DNA from: Hydrangea macrophylla
Lineage: Eukaryota; Streptophyta; Magnoliopsida; Cornales; Hydrangeaceae
Assembly: GCA_033977485.1 (NCBI GenBank)
Contig: CM066988.1
Location: 75,923,669 to 75,987,668, forward strand
Length of the DNA: 64,000 bases
Direction: 5' to 3'
Positions 56,103-64,000 of the stretch are shown here, piece by piece (the stretch's first letter is position 1; the number at the start of each line of letters is the position of its first letter). Both the position numbers and the translations under genes were made by a program. The notes under the pieces were generated by a model that worked only from the letters and a program-made list of their open reading frames with translations, made no database searches and had not been told where the DNA came from.

Positions 56103-56205
56103 CAATGGATTGGTAACTGAACCCAATCGATTGGTAAGAATACCAATCGATTAGTTAAATTGGCAATCAATTGGTTTGGATCTATGGATGGGAATCGATT
56201 GGTAC
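56103..56205. repeat. AATCGATTGG cluster, 5' LTR upstream group
   Basis: CCAATGGATTGG, CCAATCGATTGG, CCAATCGATTAG, GCAATCAATTGG and GAATCGATTGG, more decayed than in the left LTR. Confidence 0.8.
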
Positions 56206-56452
56206 TTGGATTTCATCTTTAAGTTGTCATCTTTGTTTCTTGAGCTATCCTTTTCCAACTTGTTATTCATTCCCGCTTTAAGACCTGCATCTAAAGAACT
56301 AAACACAACAACATACCACGAAAACCACATCATTGTGTAAAAATATAGGTTAAGACACAAGTGCAGGTAAAGCTCGAGATATGGGGCTAAGTTTAACCAA
56401 TTTTACTCTTTATCGGGCCAATATTTTATAAATATCAGCCCTCATCACTCTT

Positions 56453-57366
56453 CCACCCAAAAGTCAGACTCGACCCCCATGTAGGCCGAGAGGTCCCAGT
56501 CCGGCTGGTCTGTGGCTGCCGCCTCTTCAAGTCTGAGTAACCTTGAAGGAATCTAACCTCATCCTTGGCCACCTTCTCGGCAGTCTCGAGTAGTTGCGGC
56601 TTTAGACAACTCTCGCTCCTTGGCTCAGGATGTCTCCAACTCGGCCTTTAGCCGTGCCACCTCATCAGCAAGCTCAAGGTTGGCCCAGAGGCTCTGCAGG
56701 ATCTGCTTCCCCTTCTCATCAGCGATTACCTGGCCAATCACGAGCTCTAAAGCCGCTTCTTTAGCCTTCTCCTTCTCCACCGACAGCTCAGACCGAGTTG
56801 TTGAGGCTTGGTTGGAGAGTTCAGATAGTTAGAGCTCAATCCCAGGCGCAAGACATCCGAGTTAAAAAGAACAAAACTGAAGTCAATACAACCGAAAGGT
56901 AAAGATAAAGTAGAGGACATGTGCATGGGCCTACTTACAAACTCCGAGAAGTAGAACAGGCCCCGCAAACATAGACTCATCATTTCTAGAGCTAAAGGCC
57001 TCGGGGGCAAGGTCATCCCCCTTATCCCCAGAAACGCTCACACTAAAAACTGTTATTGTGAACCTACCCTTGCTATGACGGTCAGAAGGGGGACGAGATG
57101 TAGGATACTCGCTCAGTTCGGGTGTCCCTGACTGTTAGGCCTCATCTTTCGATCGGGACGACGAGTTGAAGCCTGAATGGCACATGATTGGACCCCTAAG
57201 TGCCGATTGGTCTACCAGAGGGCGGCCCAAGAACGGGTCTGGAACTCCTAACCTAAGGTATAAATTGGGAAGGGTTAAAAAGCGGACATACAAGGTATCC
57301 AAAGTTCGAAAGACAAAATAGACCTCGGTCAAAGAGGGCATAGGAGACGCGAATTCAGTGTCTTCC
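56453..57366 (-). pseudogene. Outer Tat antisense gene (coiled-coil protein), main part
   Basis: The minus strand encodes LRSELSVEKEKAKEAALELV-like text with IGQVIADEKGKQILQSLWAN and LELADEVARLKAELETS (about 56800-56630), a heptad-rich coiled coil. An upstream exon reads DDLAPEALALEMMSLCLRG and LFYFSEF (about 57015-56940), ending in GTAAGT, a good splice donor. A further piece at 57341-57135 reads MPSLTEVYFVFRTLDTLYVR. The gene runs opposite to the outer Tat pol. It is interrupted by the Athila-like element, with its C-terminus at 42494-42395, and by a Harbinger-type MITE just beyond 57366. Its family is not recognised; antisense genes with coiled coils are known cargo of Tat elements. Confidence in exon ends is low. 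Confidence 0.6.
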
Positions 57367-57369
57367 TAA

Positions 57370-57765
57370 GAGCATCTCCAATGTAATATGTCATTTTGTC
57401 CATACCAAATCTATATTTTGGCATTGCTATAGGGCTTAAATACTATATTTTGACATTTCTCTTCCAATGCTACATTCTAAAATAAATGCTATTTTGTGAC
57501 ACATTGGTGTGTTTTGTATACCTTTTTATTGGAATGAGTGCAAAAGTTAAATTATAGCATTAATCCAAAAGAAAACATCTCCAATGCACCTTCTATCACT
57601 CTTCTCAAATTATAGCAATGTTATTCTTGCTCTCAAATTTGAGAGAAAGAATAGCATTGCTATTTTTTGAGAGGAGGAATAGGAGTGCATTGGAGAGGTG
57701 TTTTTAAGCATCTATGCAATAATTTGACTATAGCATGAGAAATGGAAGGTGCATTGGAGATGCTC
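57370..57765. mobile_element. 396-bp Harbinger/Tourist-type MITE
   Basis: The ends GAGCATCTCCAATG and CATTGGAGATGCTC are perfect inverted repeats, flanked by TAA on both sides (57367-57369 and 57766-57768). TAA TSDs suit PIF/Harbinger. A second inner foldback (about 57567-57712, with CATCTCCAATGCACC against GTGCATTGGAGA) suggests a MITE within a MITE. Confidence 0.88.
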
Positions 57766-57768
57766 TAA

Positions 57769-58474
57769 ATAAAGCTAAAGAACCCCCGGTCCTGAAGAAG
57801 AAACAGAACCTCAAGAAAAAGAAGTCCCATTCTCGACTCAGCCTTAATGGATTTCTACCCTCCAGAATGACACTCAAGAGACGAAAAAAGAGAAAAAAGA
57901 GGAAGAAGAGAGCAGGACAGGAGGACTTACGTGGTCGGGAAAATAGCTCGGGAGGCTTTCTCTCTCCAGAATGTCCAGAGCTTCTCTCTAAAATCGGTGA
58001 AATGACGTAAGGGAAGAGAAGAAAACCCCAAGGCCTCGATTTATAGGGCTGGTGGACCGTCAAGATCTTTTCAGATCCAACGGTCGGGTGCAAAAATCGA
58101 ATCGCAGACAACTGTTCCCCACGTTGAGCAGACAGACAGTTACTTTGGGCAGCTCAAAAGGCACCTCGCGACATGCGTGCATTTAATGCATGATGGGACA
58201 TTCTTGCTCGGTCTTAACTATCTTGTCCTGATGGCACCAGTTCGATTCGTTCTTTAACACCACTAGTCCTGTGCTGACACGTGGACACACGAGACCCCAA
58301 GCTCCCGAGTTCCCTTCCAGATTGCCCTTGGGCCTACTTTGACACGTGGATTCCTGAGCTCCCGAGCAGTCAAGTAATGGCCTATTCCCAAAATGAAAAA
58401 TTCATAGGGGTAATCGCAGATTTCTATGCTTAACTTGACAAAGTGCCAATTCAATCTTGGAAATGGGAGCAGCT
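57769..58474 (-). other. 5' region of the outer Tat antisense gene
   Basis: No family features. The minus-strand frame at 58111-57728 is Phe/Leu-rich and probably untranslated. The Lys-rich plus-strand frame at 57735-58010 is its shadow. Splice-like CACGTAAGT near 57930 (minus) fits a leader exon. Promoter elements were not pinned down. Confidence 0.45.
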
Positions 58475-58688
58475 GATATGCCTAAAATGGTCCAGTAATC
58501 CAGTACTCAAGGCCCAACCTCTAGTGTTGCAGCTCTGACCCTGATCGATCTCCATCTAGACCAGGACAAGCCCAACTATTTGGATGATCACTATCCCGAG
58601 TGGTCTAGGATACTTAAAGCTTTCGAGTTATGTAGCACGGGGTCCTTTCAGAGGAGAAGCTTGACCTACAGGTCAGGATGACTGATGT
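58475..58688 (+). mobile_element. Possible start of the outer Tat 3' LTR
   Basis: TGATATGCCTAAAATGG follows the purine-rich GGAAATGGGAGCAGC, which could be a polypurine tract and LTR start. It is cut after about 210 bases by the next retroelement, so no partner copy can be compared. Confidence 0.3.
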
Positions 58689-60165
58689 TGTCAATATCAA
58701 GATATAAAAAGTATACTTTACTTTTCTAAAGATTTGCAGTGTGGAAGTAAAGGTCGAACCCACAGAGATTGAAATACTACAATGCTTTAATTTTAAAACC
58801 TAAATTTAATTAATCATGAAAACGGATTTTGATTTTGAATTTAATTAAACTAAGAACAGTAAAATAAATCTAAACTATGAAAGCAATTAAAAGTTGTTTA
58901 AAAGATATTTAAAGGGAACCTAGGATTGCAAATCCACCACTAGCTTCATAATAGGAATATTTATGCATTCACTTAGCTTATTAAGTTGGATGAATATGGG
59001 GAATTGTGGCTACAAGCCCAATTCCTCCGTCAAGAGAATAATCATGGTTCAAGCACCAACATATTCCATCTTCGGTTAGCACGAATTATCCCACACTAAA
59101 CTAGGGTTGTGACATAATTCGTCTAATCTAGGCATGGATTATTCGGATACTTGATAGCACAAATCAATAAAGCACCATCACATGTAAATAATCTAAACAA
59201 GCACAGCAAGCATAGATCATTGAGCACATCACAGTCAAAATAGATCTAAGACAAGAATAAACTTTGAAAGCAATGATTTAATCAATAGAAGCACGATTTA
59301 TTTATAAAAATCCTCTAAACATGTGACTGTCATCCATACATAATAAAACTAAAAGAAATACATAAATAAAACCCTATTACTTGGCTAGGGTTTCATTGAA
59401 ACCCTAGATCTAGAGTTTAGTTGTCCATAGAATTGATGAATAGCAAGAGGTTGATGGAGGAGGCCATGTGAATCCTTGGTCTTCTTCTTCTTCTCCTTGA
59501 TTTTCTCCCTTCAATGGCTGAAAGTATATGTGTATATGGCTGTGTATTGATGTGTATAATGATGTGTAATGATTTGTAACCTTCAATTTGATTTAGAATA
59601 GGATTTATATAGAGTTTGGAAGGATTTAGGAAGCTTTCCTAAGCCAAATCGCACTAAAACTGCTATATTTTGTAATCTGGACGTCATATACACAAACCAC
59701 CTTCGCTGGACACTTTAATTTAATAAAATACGCATTTTTGGTTTTTTCAAAGGTCGCTCGCGCGGCCCGCTCGCGCGAGGTCCTTTTCGCTGCACTGCGC
59801 GACTTTCGTAGAATTACGATAACTTTTTGCTCGGAACTCGGATTGACTCGCCGTTTGAAGCCACGCGTCCGTAACTTGAAGATCTACATTTTATATCTCT
59901 GGAGAAATTTCTCAAATCCAAAGTATTATTTGTCAAAAATGCGATTTTCCAAGACTGCTACTGCATTCAGCTTTCACCGGAATCACTGTTTGAGCCCATA
60001 ATGACTTCCAAAGCCACTAATCATTGGATTTTTGTGCATTTTCAAGTTAGAGCTCCAAATCCTACAAATTTAGAATACTTATTAAAAAATAACTAATAAC
60101 TACATGAAATAGGCTAACAAAGCGTATTTTTAGGACTATAAACGGCAATTATTCGTCGCCGATCA
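58689..60165 (-). repeat. 3' LTR of the gag-protease element
   Basis: Plus-strand termini are TGTCAATATC and GTCGCCGATCA. A minus-strand TATA box (CTCTATATAAATCC, 59601-59614) has a GC-rich palindrome group at 59753-59805 upstream. The partner LTR is outside the window, so the left end is estimated. Confidence 0.7.
59753..59805. repeat. CGCTCGCGCGAG palindrome group in the LTR
   Basis: GTCGCTCGCGCGG, CCGCTCGCGCGAGG and CTGCGCGACTTTCG lie about 140 bases upstream, in minus sense, of the TATA box. They are strikingly GC-rich in AT-rich DNA. Confidence 0.75.
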
Positions 60166-60178
60166 CACCCCCAAACCT
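60166..60178 (-). other. Polypurine tract of the gag-protease element
   Basis: The minus strand reads AGGTTTGGGGGTG directly before TGATCGGCGACG. Confidence 0.8.
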
Positions 60179-60896
60179 ACTCTTTGCTAGTCCTCGAGCA
60201 TAAAGAAAAGAAAAATAAAACTACTACTACAAATACTACTCCATTTTCGCATGGATCACGATTGCATTTAGCATATGCAACAAGCCTTTTAAACCCCTAG
60301 GTGTCCCTAGCCGGACGAGTGAAGTCTCGTGAGGGTTCTCGTCAACAAGTTACCCACAACCATCTTTATTAACTTATAAATTTAAAAAGTTTTATTCAAA
60401 CGAAAAATAAAACAATCAATACTCCTTATTATAAAACAATGATTCGAAATAGAATAATGAACAAGAAGAAACGGAATCAAACGTTCACCTACATCATGAA
60501 AAACAATCATAAGTACATGAATCGTATAAATCAATAGAATTTCTCATAAAATTGCACGTGTGTGATATGGTAGTCAAATGAACACGCGTATGTCATGAAC
60601 TTGGAATATAACTCGGATGACCATCTAACTATGTCTCGACTACGAATCTCACAATGTTAATTACCCTCTAAAATGAAACACTCAGAAACATGTGTAATTT
60701 CTCTAGTATACGTGAGCAAAAGAATTGTGTTTTCAAGATGAATAACGCTCACATACGACACAAAAAAGACGCATAACACGAAAGAACAATAGTCTCATGG
60801 ATAAGATGCCAACAATCAAGAAAAATTAATCATGACCATGTTTTAATCCACTTCCCATCGTTTATATATCCAAACCATGTTTCCTAGGATCAAATA
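60179..60896 (-). other. Non-coding 3' region with conserved hairpin
   Basis: GCATATGCAACAAGCCTTTT and GGACGAGTGAAGTCTCGTGAGGG (about 60275-60340) match the Athila-like element at 44240-44295. ACGAG and CTCGT can pair around a six-base loop in both. No gene seen. Confidence 0.65.
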
Positions 60897-61149
60897 CTCC
60901 CTCCGTCCCATTTTATGTGTCCATCTTGGGGAATCCAACTATTTAAGGGGACCAAAAGAATCTACACCTACTTTTCACAATTGCCCATAATCATTACACT
61001 TTTTCTTTTTTGCTTTGTTTTGGTGTTGAGTGTAAGAAAGGGTAGTTTGGGAAACTAAGTAAAAATTACATACTAATTTAGGAAAGTGGACAATAATTTT
61101 GGGACATCCCAAATAGGAAAGATGGACACATAAAATGGGACGGAGGGAG
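60897..61149. mobile_element. 253-bp Stowaway MITE
   Basis: The ends CTCCCTCCGTCCCATTTTAT and ATAAAATGGGACGGAGGGAG are perfect 20-base inverted repeats. Complementarity continues (GTGTCCATCTT against AAGATGGACAC). TA flanks both sides. Typical size and ends for Stowaway. Confidence 0.95.
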
Positions 61150-62600
61150 TAGGACTTTTCAAAGGTTGTAATGTGGCTCAGACAATGGAAAAGGATAGAA
61201 AGGATTCATTAGGTAGTTTTCAGAATGGCATTGTAAGGCATGTTCAATTTCTTTCATTCTTCTCTTCCACCAACTTTCATCTTTTTCATTCTCTTCTTTT
61301 CCATATTTCTTTCATTTTTTTTTTAATTTTTTCATTTTTTTTTTATCAACCTTCTTCTTCTTTATTTTTTTCAATCTTTTCCTTTCCTTTCGTTGCTTTT
61401 TGCATAAGTAATCATCAAAATACAAAGCAACTATCCCAATAGCATCTTATTTTCTTCTTCTACACATCGCCTTATCAACACGAAAAGGTGACGAATCTTT
61501 CAGTGGTGAACTCCAAGTTGGTCAAGTTGGAGCAAAAACAGGATAATGGTAATTGAAGAAAAAGATGGCATTTTAATGGCTCAAAGGGCGAACTAAGGAA
61601 AATTATCATTTATCGATCGGCAGTAAACAAAGAGGGCCTAAAATCATGTCCTAGGGTGATATGGTTCTTCAATATTTACGACGGAAGATTATTTAGCATG
61701 GTAACAAATATTTTAACTTGACTATCAACCAAAACAAGAATAATGAGACTAAACAACAAGTAAATGCGCTATTTCAATGAAATTCGACAAACACAAAATG
61801 TATTCATAACCCTCTAAAAAGAAAAGATAGGCTCAAAAGCTTACTGGGTTTAGTCTCCACCATGTGTTATCTAGAAATCCGAATCATATTATAGTTCATA
61901 TCAAACATGTATTCAAGCGACTACGTGCAGTGCATAAGTTTATGTGCAAATCTATGATATAAAACTACGATTCTAACGATACATGACCTAAAACATTACA
62001 GCATGACTTTAGCAAACATTTAATCACATCTTCTCTTGTTTACCATTCTATAACAATCCAAGTTACATAACAAGATGTATCAAATTTATATTGCAAAAAC
62101 GTCGGTAACATCGTTTATTTAAGCACAAGTATCGATTATTATTTTTTTTTAAATTAGTGCATAATAATGTGCGTGTGTGCATACCCCCAAACCTAAACCT
62201 TTCATTGTCCCTAATGAAACAATAAAACGAAAGAATGGAGAGTACGTAAGGAAAGAACGATAGTACCTCGATCTTGACAATCACAAACAGGTGCATGTAT
62301 AGAAATAGAGAAATAAAGATCAATGGTACCTGTTAATACTAGAGAAAAGAAACTTAAACAAAGAAAATGGTAAAAAAACAGCTAAAAGAAATATAACTAA
62401 AAGAAACTAAACTAAAGTAACTCGAAGATGTAACAAAAAGATGAAAACAAAAAGAAAATAAACAATAAATGAAATTAAAACATAACTAGAACTACGAAAA
62501 CAATGACGGACTTGATCAAAAGTACGTAGGAAAGAAAAAACAGAAAAGTAAAAACTATCAGAACAAGTGTGGGGGACTGAATTGGAAAACAAAAAAAAAT
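61150..62600. other. Non-coding interior of the gag-protease element
   Basis: AT-rich with T-rich low-complexity tracts (61250-61390). CATACCCCCAAACCTAAACC...CATTGTCCCTAATG near 62180 resembles 45760 in the Athila-like element. No gene seen. Confidence 0.55.
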
Positions 62601-62618
62601 TTCAGAAAAATGGGAAAT

Positions 62619-62842
62619 CGCGCGAGCGGTCCGCGCGAGCGGCCGTCGCGCGCGCGAATTCTGATTTTTTTTTTTTTTAATAATATCTCGCGCGAGCGAG
62701 ATACATCGCGCCCGCGAAACCAGGCGCGACCTGATCCTGAGGCCTTATAAACAAAAAAGTAAGAAAAATTCACTAAGGCACATTCTCGCGCCAGCGGGCC
62801 GCGCGAGCGACATCTCGCGCGAGCGGGCCGCGCGAGCGAGAA
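62619..62842. repeat. CGCGCGAGCG palindrome clusters, internal
   Basis: Two groups (62619-62660 and 62688-62725) plus a third (62787-62842) of GCGCGAGCGG, CGCGAGCGAG, GGCCGCGCGAGCG. The same motif occurs in the LTR at 59753. ORFs rich in Arg/Ala/Ser here are by-products. Confidence 0.85.
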
Positions 62843-63016
62843 TGGTATTTTCTCTTGGCTCACTTATTTTATGTATATAAATTAAAAATAACTTTACTCC
62901 AACCCCCAAATCTATCCAGAACCTCAAAAACAGACTAAAATCACCCAAAAACAAAGAAAAATGAACGAAATAAAGCTTGGGTTGCCTTCCAAGAAGCGCT
63001 AACTTTTACGTCTTCA

Positions 63017-63032
63017 GCTAGACCGTTCTAGC
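63017..63032. other. Perfect hairpin just after the gag-protease stop
   Basis: GCTAGACCGTTCTAGC forms a six-base stem with a four-base loop, about eight bases past the stop codon. A nearby block GGTTGCCTTCCAAGAAGCGC is, from memory, frequent in plant Athila-like elements. Confidence 0.6.
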
Positions 63033-63039
63033 TCAATAT

Positions 63040-64000
63040 TCAAGGAGGTCGTAAATCAGAGTTTGTACCTCGTAAGGCCATAGGGAGATTCTGGTGAAAC
63101 GTCGAAACAAGGTCGTTATGTGTTAATTTATTTGACGGCTCACCATTATCGTTATTACATCGATTCTTTACTTTTCGAGTAAATTCTTCATTAGGGGCCG
63201 AGGTATTAGGATTCATCCAATCATTTTCTACTATATTATTCTCCACACTCATATTTATTACTTTGTTAGGCTCAGTATTCCCTCTTACCTCACCTTCCGC
63301 CTCACATAGGTAATCGTCGTCTTTAGGAGGTTGATCCATAGCATTAAAAACGTTTAATTTTAAGTTCATGTTCCCAAACGACACTTTCATTACCCCCGTC
63401 CGGCAGTTAACACGTGCGTTAGCGGTTGCTAAGAATGGACGGCCTAGAATGACAGGAGTGTGTTTCCTAGCATCTAGCACGGGTTCAGTGTCAAGGACCA
63501 TGAAGTCGACAGGAAAATAGCATTTATCAACCTTAACCAAGACGTCCTCGACGATTCCTCTAGGTATTTTAATAGAACGATCCGCTAATTGTATTGTAGC
63601 GGCCGTAGGTTTCAGTTCACCTAAACCTAATTGTTTATAGACGTGATAAGGTATGAGATTAACACTAGCTCCTAAGTCTAGGAGAGCCCGATGAATAATA
63701 GTGTCACCTATGACACATGAAATCGTAGGCGTACCAGGATCCTTATACTTCGGAGGAGCGTGTTGGAAAATTGAACTTACTTTTTCCGTGAGGAAGACCT
63801 TTTTCGGAGTGTGACTCCGTATTTTGCGCTTTTGGGTACAAAGATCTTTTAAACATTTAGCATAAGCGGGAATTTGTTTAATAGCATCGATGAAAGGAAT
63901 ATTGATTTTAACTTGTTTAAACACCTCGAGTATATCTTCCATTGTTGACCCTTTCTTGGGCAAATGTGACGGTCCCTCAACATTTGGTGGATATGGCATT
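63040..64000 (-). CDS. Gag-protease polyprotein (C-terminal 319 residues), intact frame
   Basis: The frame is open from the window edge to a TGA at 63040, so the start is missing. It reads EVFKQVKINIPFIDAIKQIP and AKCLKDLCTQKRK, the gag-protease joint of Athila-type elements, then the protease: RALLDLGASVNLIPYHVYKQ (active site DLG), IQLADRSIKIPRGIVEDVLV, FMVLDTEP and PVILGRPFLATANARVNCRT. An Asn/Glu-rich tail follows. Protease would cut the polyprotein during particle assembly. It is followed by non-coding DNA, not RT, which fits a non-autonomous element helped in trans by an Athila-like partner. An intact frame suggests a younger element than its neighbours. Confidence 0.92.
   Translation of the reverse strand, partial: MPYPPNVEGPSHLPKKGSTMEDILEVFKQVKINIPFIDAIKQIPAYAKCLKDLCTQKRKIRSHTPKKVFLTEKVSSIFQHAPPKYKDPGTPTISCVIGDTIIHRALLDLGASVNLIPYHVYKQLGLGELKPTAATIQLADRSIKIPRGIVEDVLVKVDKCYFPVDFMVLDTEPVLDARKHTPVILGRPFLATANARVNCRTGVMKVSFGNMNLKLNVFNAMDQPPKDDDYLCEAEGEVRGNTEPNKVINMSVENNIVENDWMNPNTSAPNEEFTRKVKNRCNNDNGEPSNKLTHNDLVSTFHQNLPMALRGTNSDLRPP

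Larger units (their letters stand above)
42495..56447 (-). mobile_element. Athila-like Ty3/gypsy element (13.95 kb, minus strand)
   Basis: LTRs at 42495-44085 (3') and 54796-56447 (5') flank gag, protease, RT, RNase H and integrase on the minus strand, then an accessory gene and a long non-coding region. LTRs start TGATGAGGGCTGATA and end GTGTCA. Flanks ctcgc (42490-42494) and ctctt (56448-56452) match at only 3 of 5, but the interrupted antisense frame confirms the site. The primer site resembles Athila's. Clear LTR divergence and many stops mark an old, dead copy. Confidence 0.9.
54796..56447 (-). repeat. 5' LTR of the Athila-like element
   Basis: It matches 42495-44085 along its length, with small indels. 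The minus-strand TATA box is CAGTATATAAAGA (55977-55988). Palindrome clusters lie at about 56103-56205 (upstream) and 55480-55595 (downstream), as in the other LTR. Confidence 0.9.
58689..64000 (-). mobile_element. Gag-protease-only (TR-GAG type) retrotransposon, right end outside the window
   Basis: The 3' LTR (58689-60165) is followed by a polypurine tract, about 2.9 kb of non-coding DNA, then a gag-protease frame that runs off the edge. No RT or integrase lies between, where an Athila element would have them. Non-autonomous elements with only gag (TR-GAG) are known in plants. Sequence blocks match the Athila-like element. Confidence 0.75.

Noticed and set aside
57735..58010. Lys-rich plus-strand ORF resembling a nuclear basic protein
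   Set aside because: It lies opposite the leader of the minus-strand antisense gene and begins inside a MITE end; composition alone explains it.
62558..62954. Arg/Ala/Ser-rich minus-strand ORFs
   Set aside because: They are by-products of the CGCGCGAGCG palindromes; no start context or family features.
1..64000. tRNA, rRNA or organelle insertions
   Set aside because: No cloverleaf-like or rRNA-like blocks were noticed by eye. A tRNA scan and rRNA search would be decisive and could not be run.

Overview
The window is plant nuclear DNA, almost certainly from an angiosperm and probably a eudicot, lying in transposon-rich heterochromatin. The evidence is nested Ty3/gypsy retrotransposons of the Tat and Athila types, Stowaway, hAT, Harbinger and Mutator-like MITEs, and plant-only retroelement cargo (plant mobile domain and DUF7745-like genes). 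I see no intact host gene, no tRNA or rRNA and no CRISPR array. Nearly all coding sequence is transposon-derived and carries stops or frameshifts; the exception is a 319-codon gag-protease frame at the right edge. The species cannot be named from the sequence.

Layout. 1-12.85 kb: a candidate minus-strand LTR (795-2059) followed by a broken plus-strand plant mobile domain (PMD) gene (2334-3920), simple repeats (3.95-4.95 kb), a foldback MITE (6335-6506), a 697-bp retroposon with a 17-bp target-site duplication (6594-7290), a 2-kb Stowaway-ended foldback element full of the palindrome AAGTGAAATTTCACTT (8072-10095), a Mutator-like MITE (10448-10629) and an LTR-like piece with CCAATCGATTGG clusters (about 11.9-12.86 kb). 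12.86-58.69 kb: one old plus-strand Tat-type element broken up by later insertions. Its pol starts at 12857, is interrupted by two MITEs plus a 1153-bp tandem duplication (13921-16226), resumes at 16880, stops at 17996, and resumes at 41085. The gap is a 2.5-kb solo LTR with 5-bp TSD tagac/tggac. That solo LTR is itself split by a complete 20.5-kb second Tat element (18944-39485, TSD gtaac), whose right LTR carries a 345-bp hAT-type MITE. The host Tat element's antisense gene is split by a minus-strand Athila-like element (42495-56447) and carries a Harbinger-type MITE (57370-57765). 58.69-64 kb: the 3' part of a minus-strand gag-protease-only element (TR-GAG type), running off the right edge.

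How parts work together. The 20.5-kb Tat element encodes gag, protease with a G-patch, reverse transcriptase, two RNases H and integrase on the plus strand. Between integrase and the 3' LTR it carries two genes on the opposite strand: a DUF7745-like gene, then a multi-exon PMD gene. Each antisense gene has its own TATA-like box, and just upstream of each lies an array of the same 22-bp imperfect palindromic repeat that precedes the TATA box in the LTR. The Athila-like element has an analogous layout with a different palindrome, CCAATCGATTGG, around the LTR TATA box and upstream of its accessory gene. The TR-GAG element has a third, GC-rich palindrome, CGCTCGCGCGAG, in the same position. This repeated design, short palindrome arrays shared between LTR promoters and internal accessory promoters, is the most interesting signal in the window.
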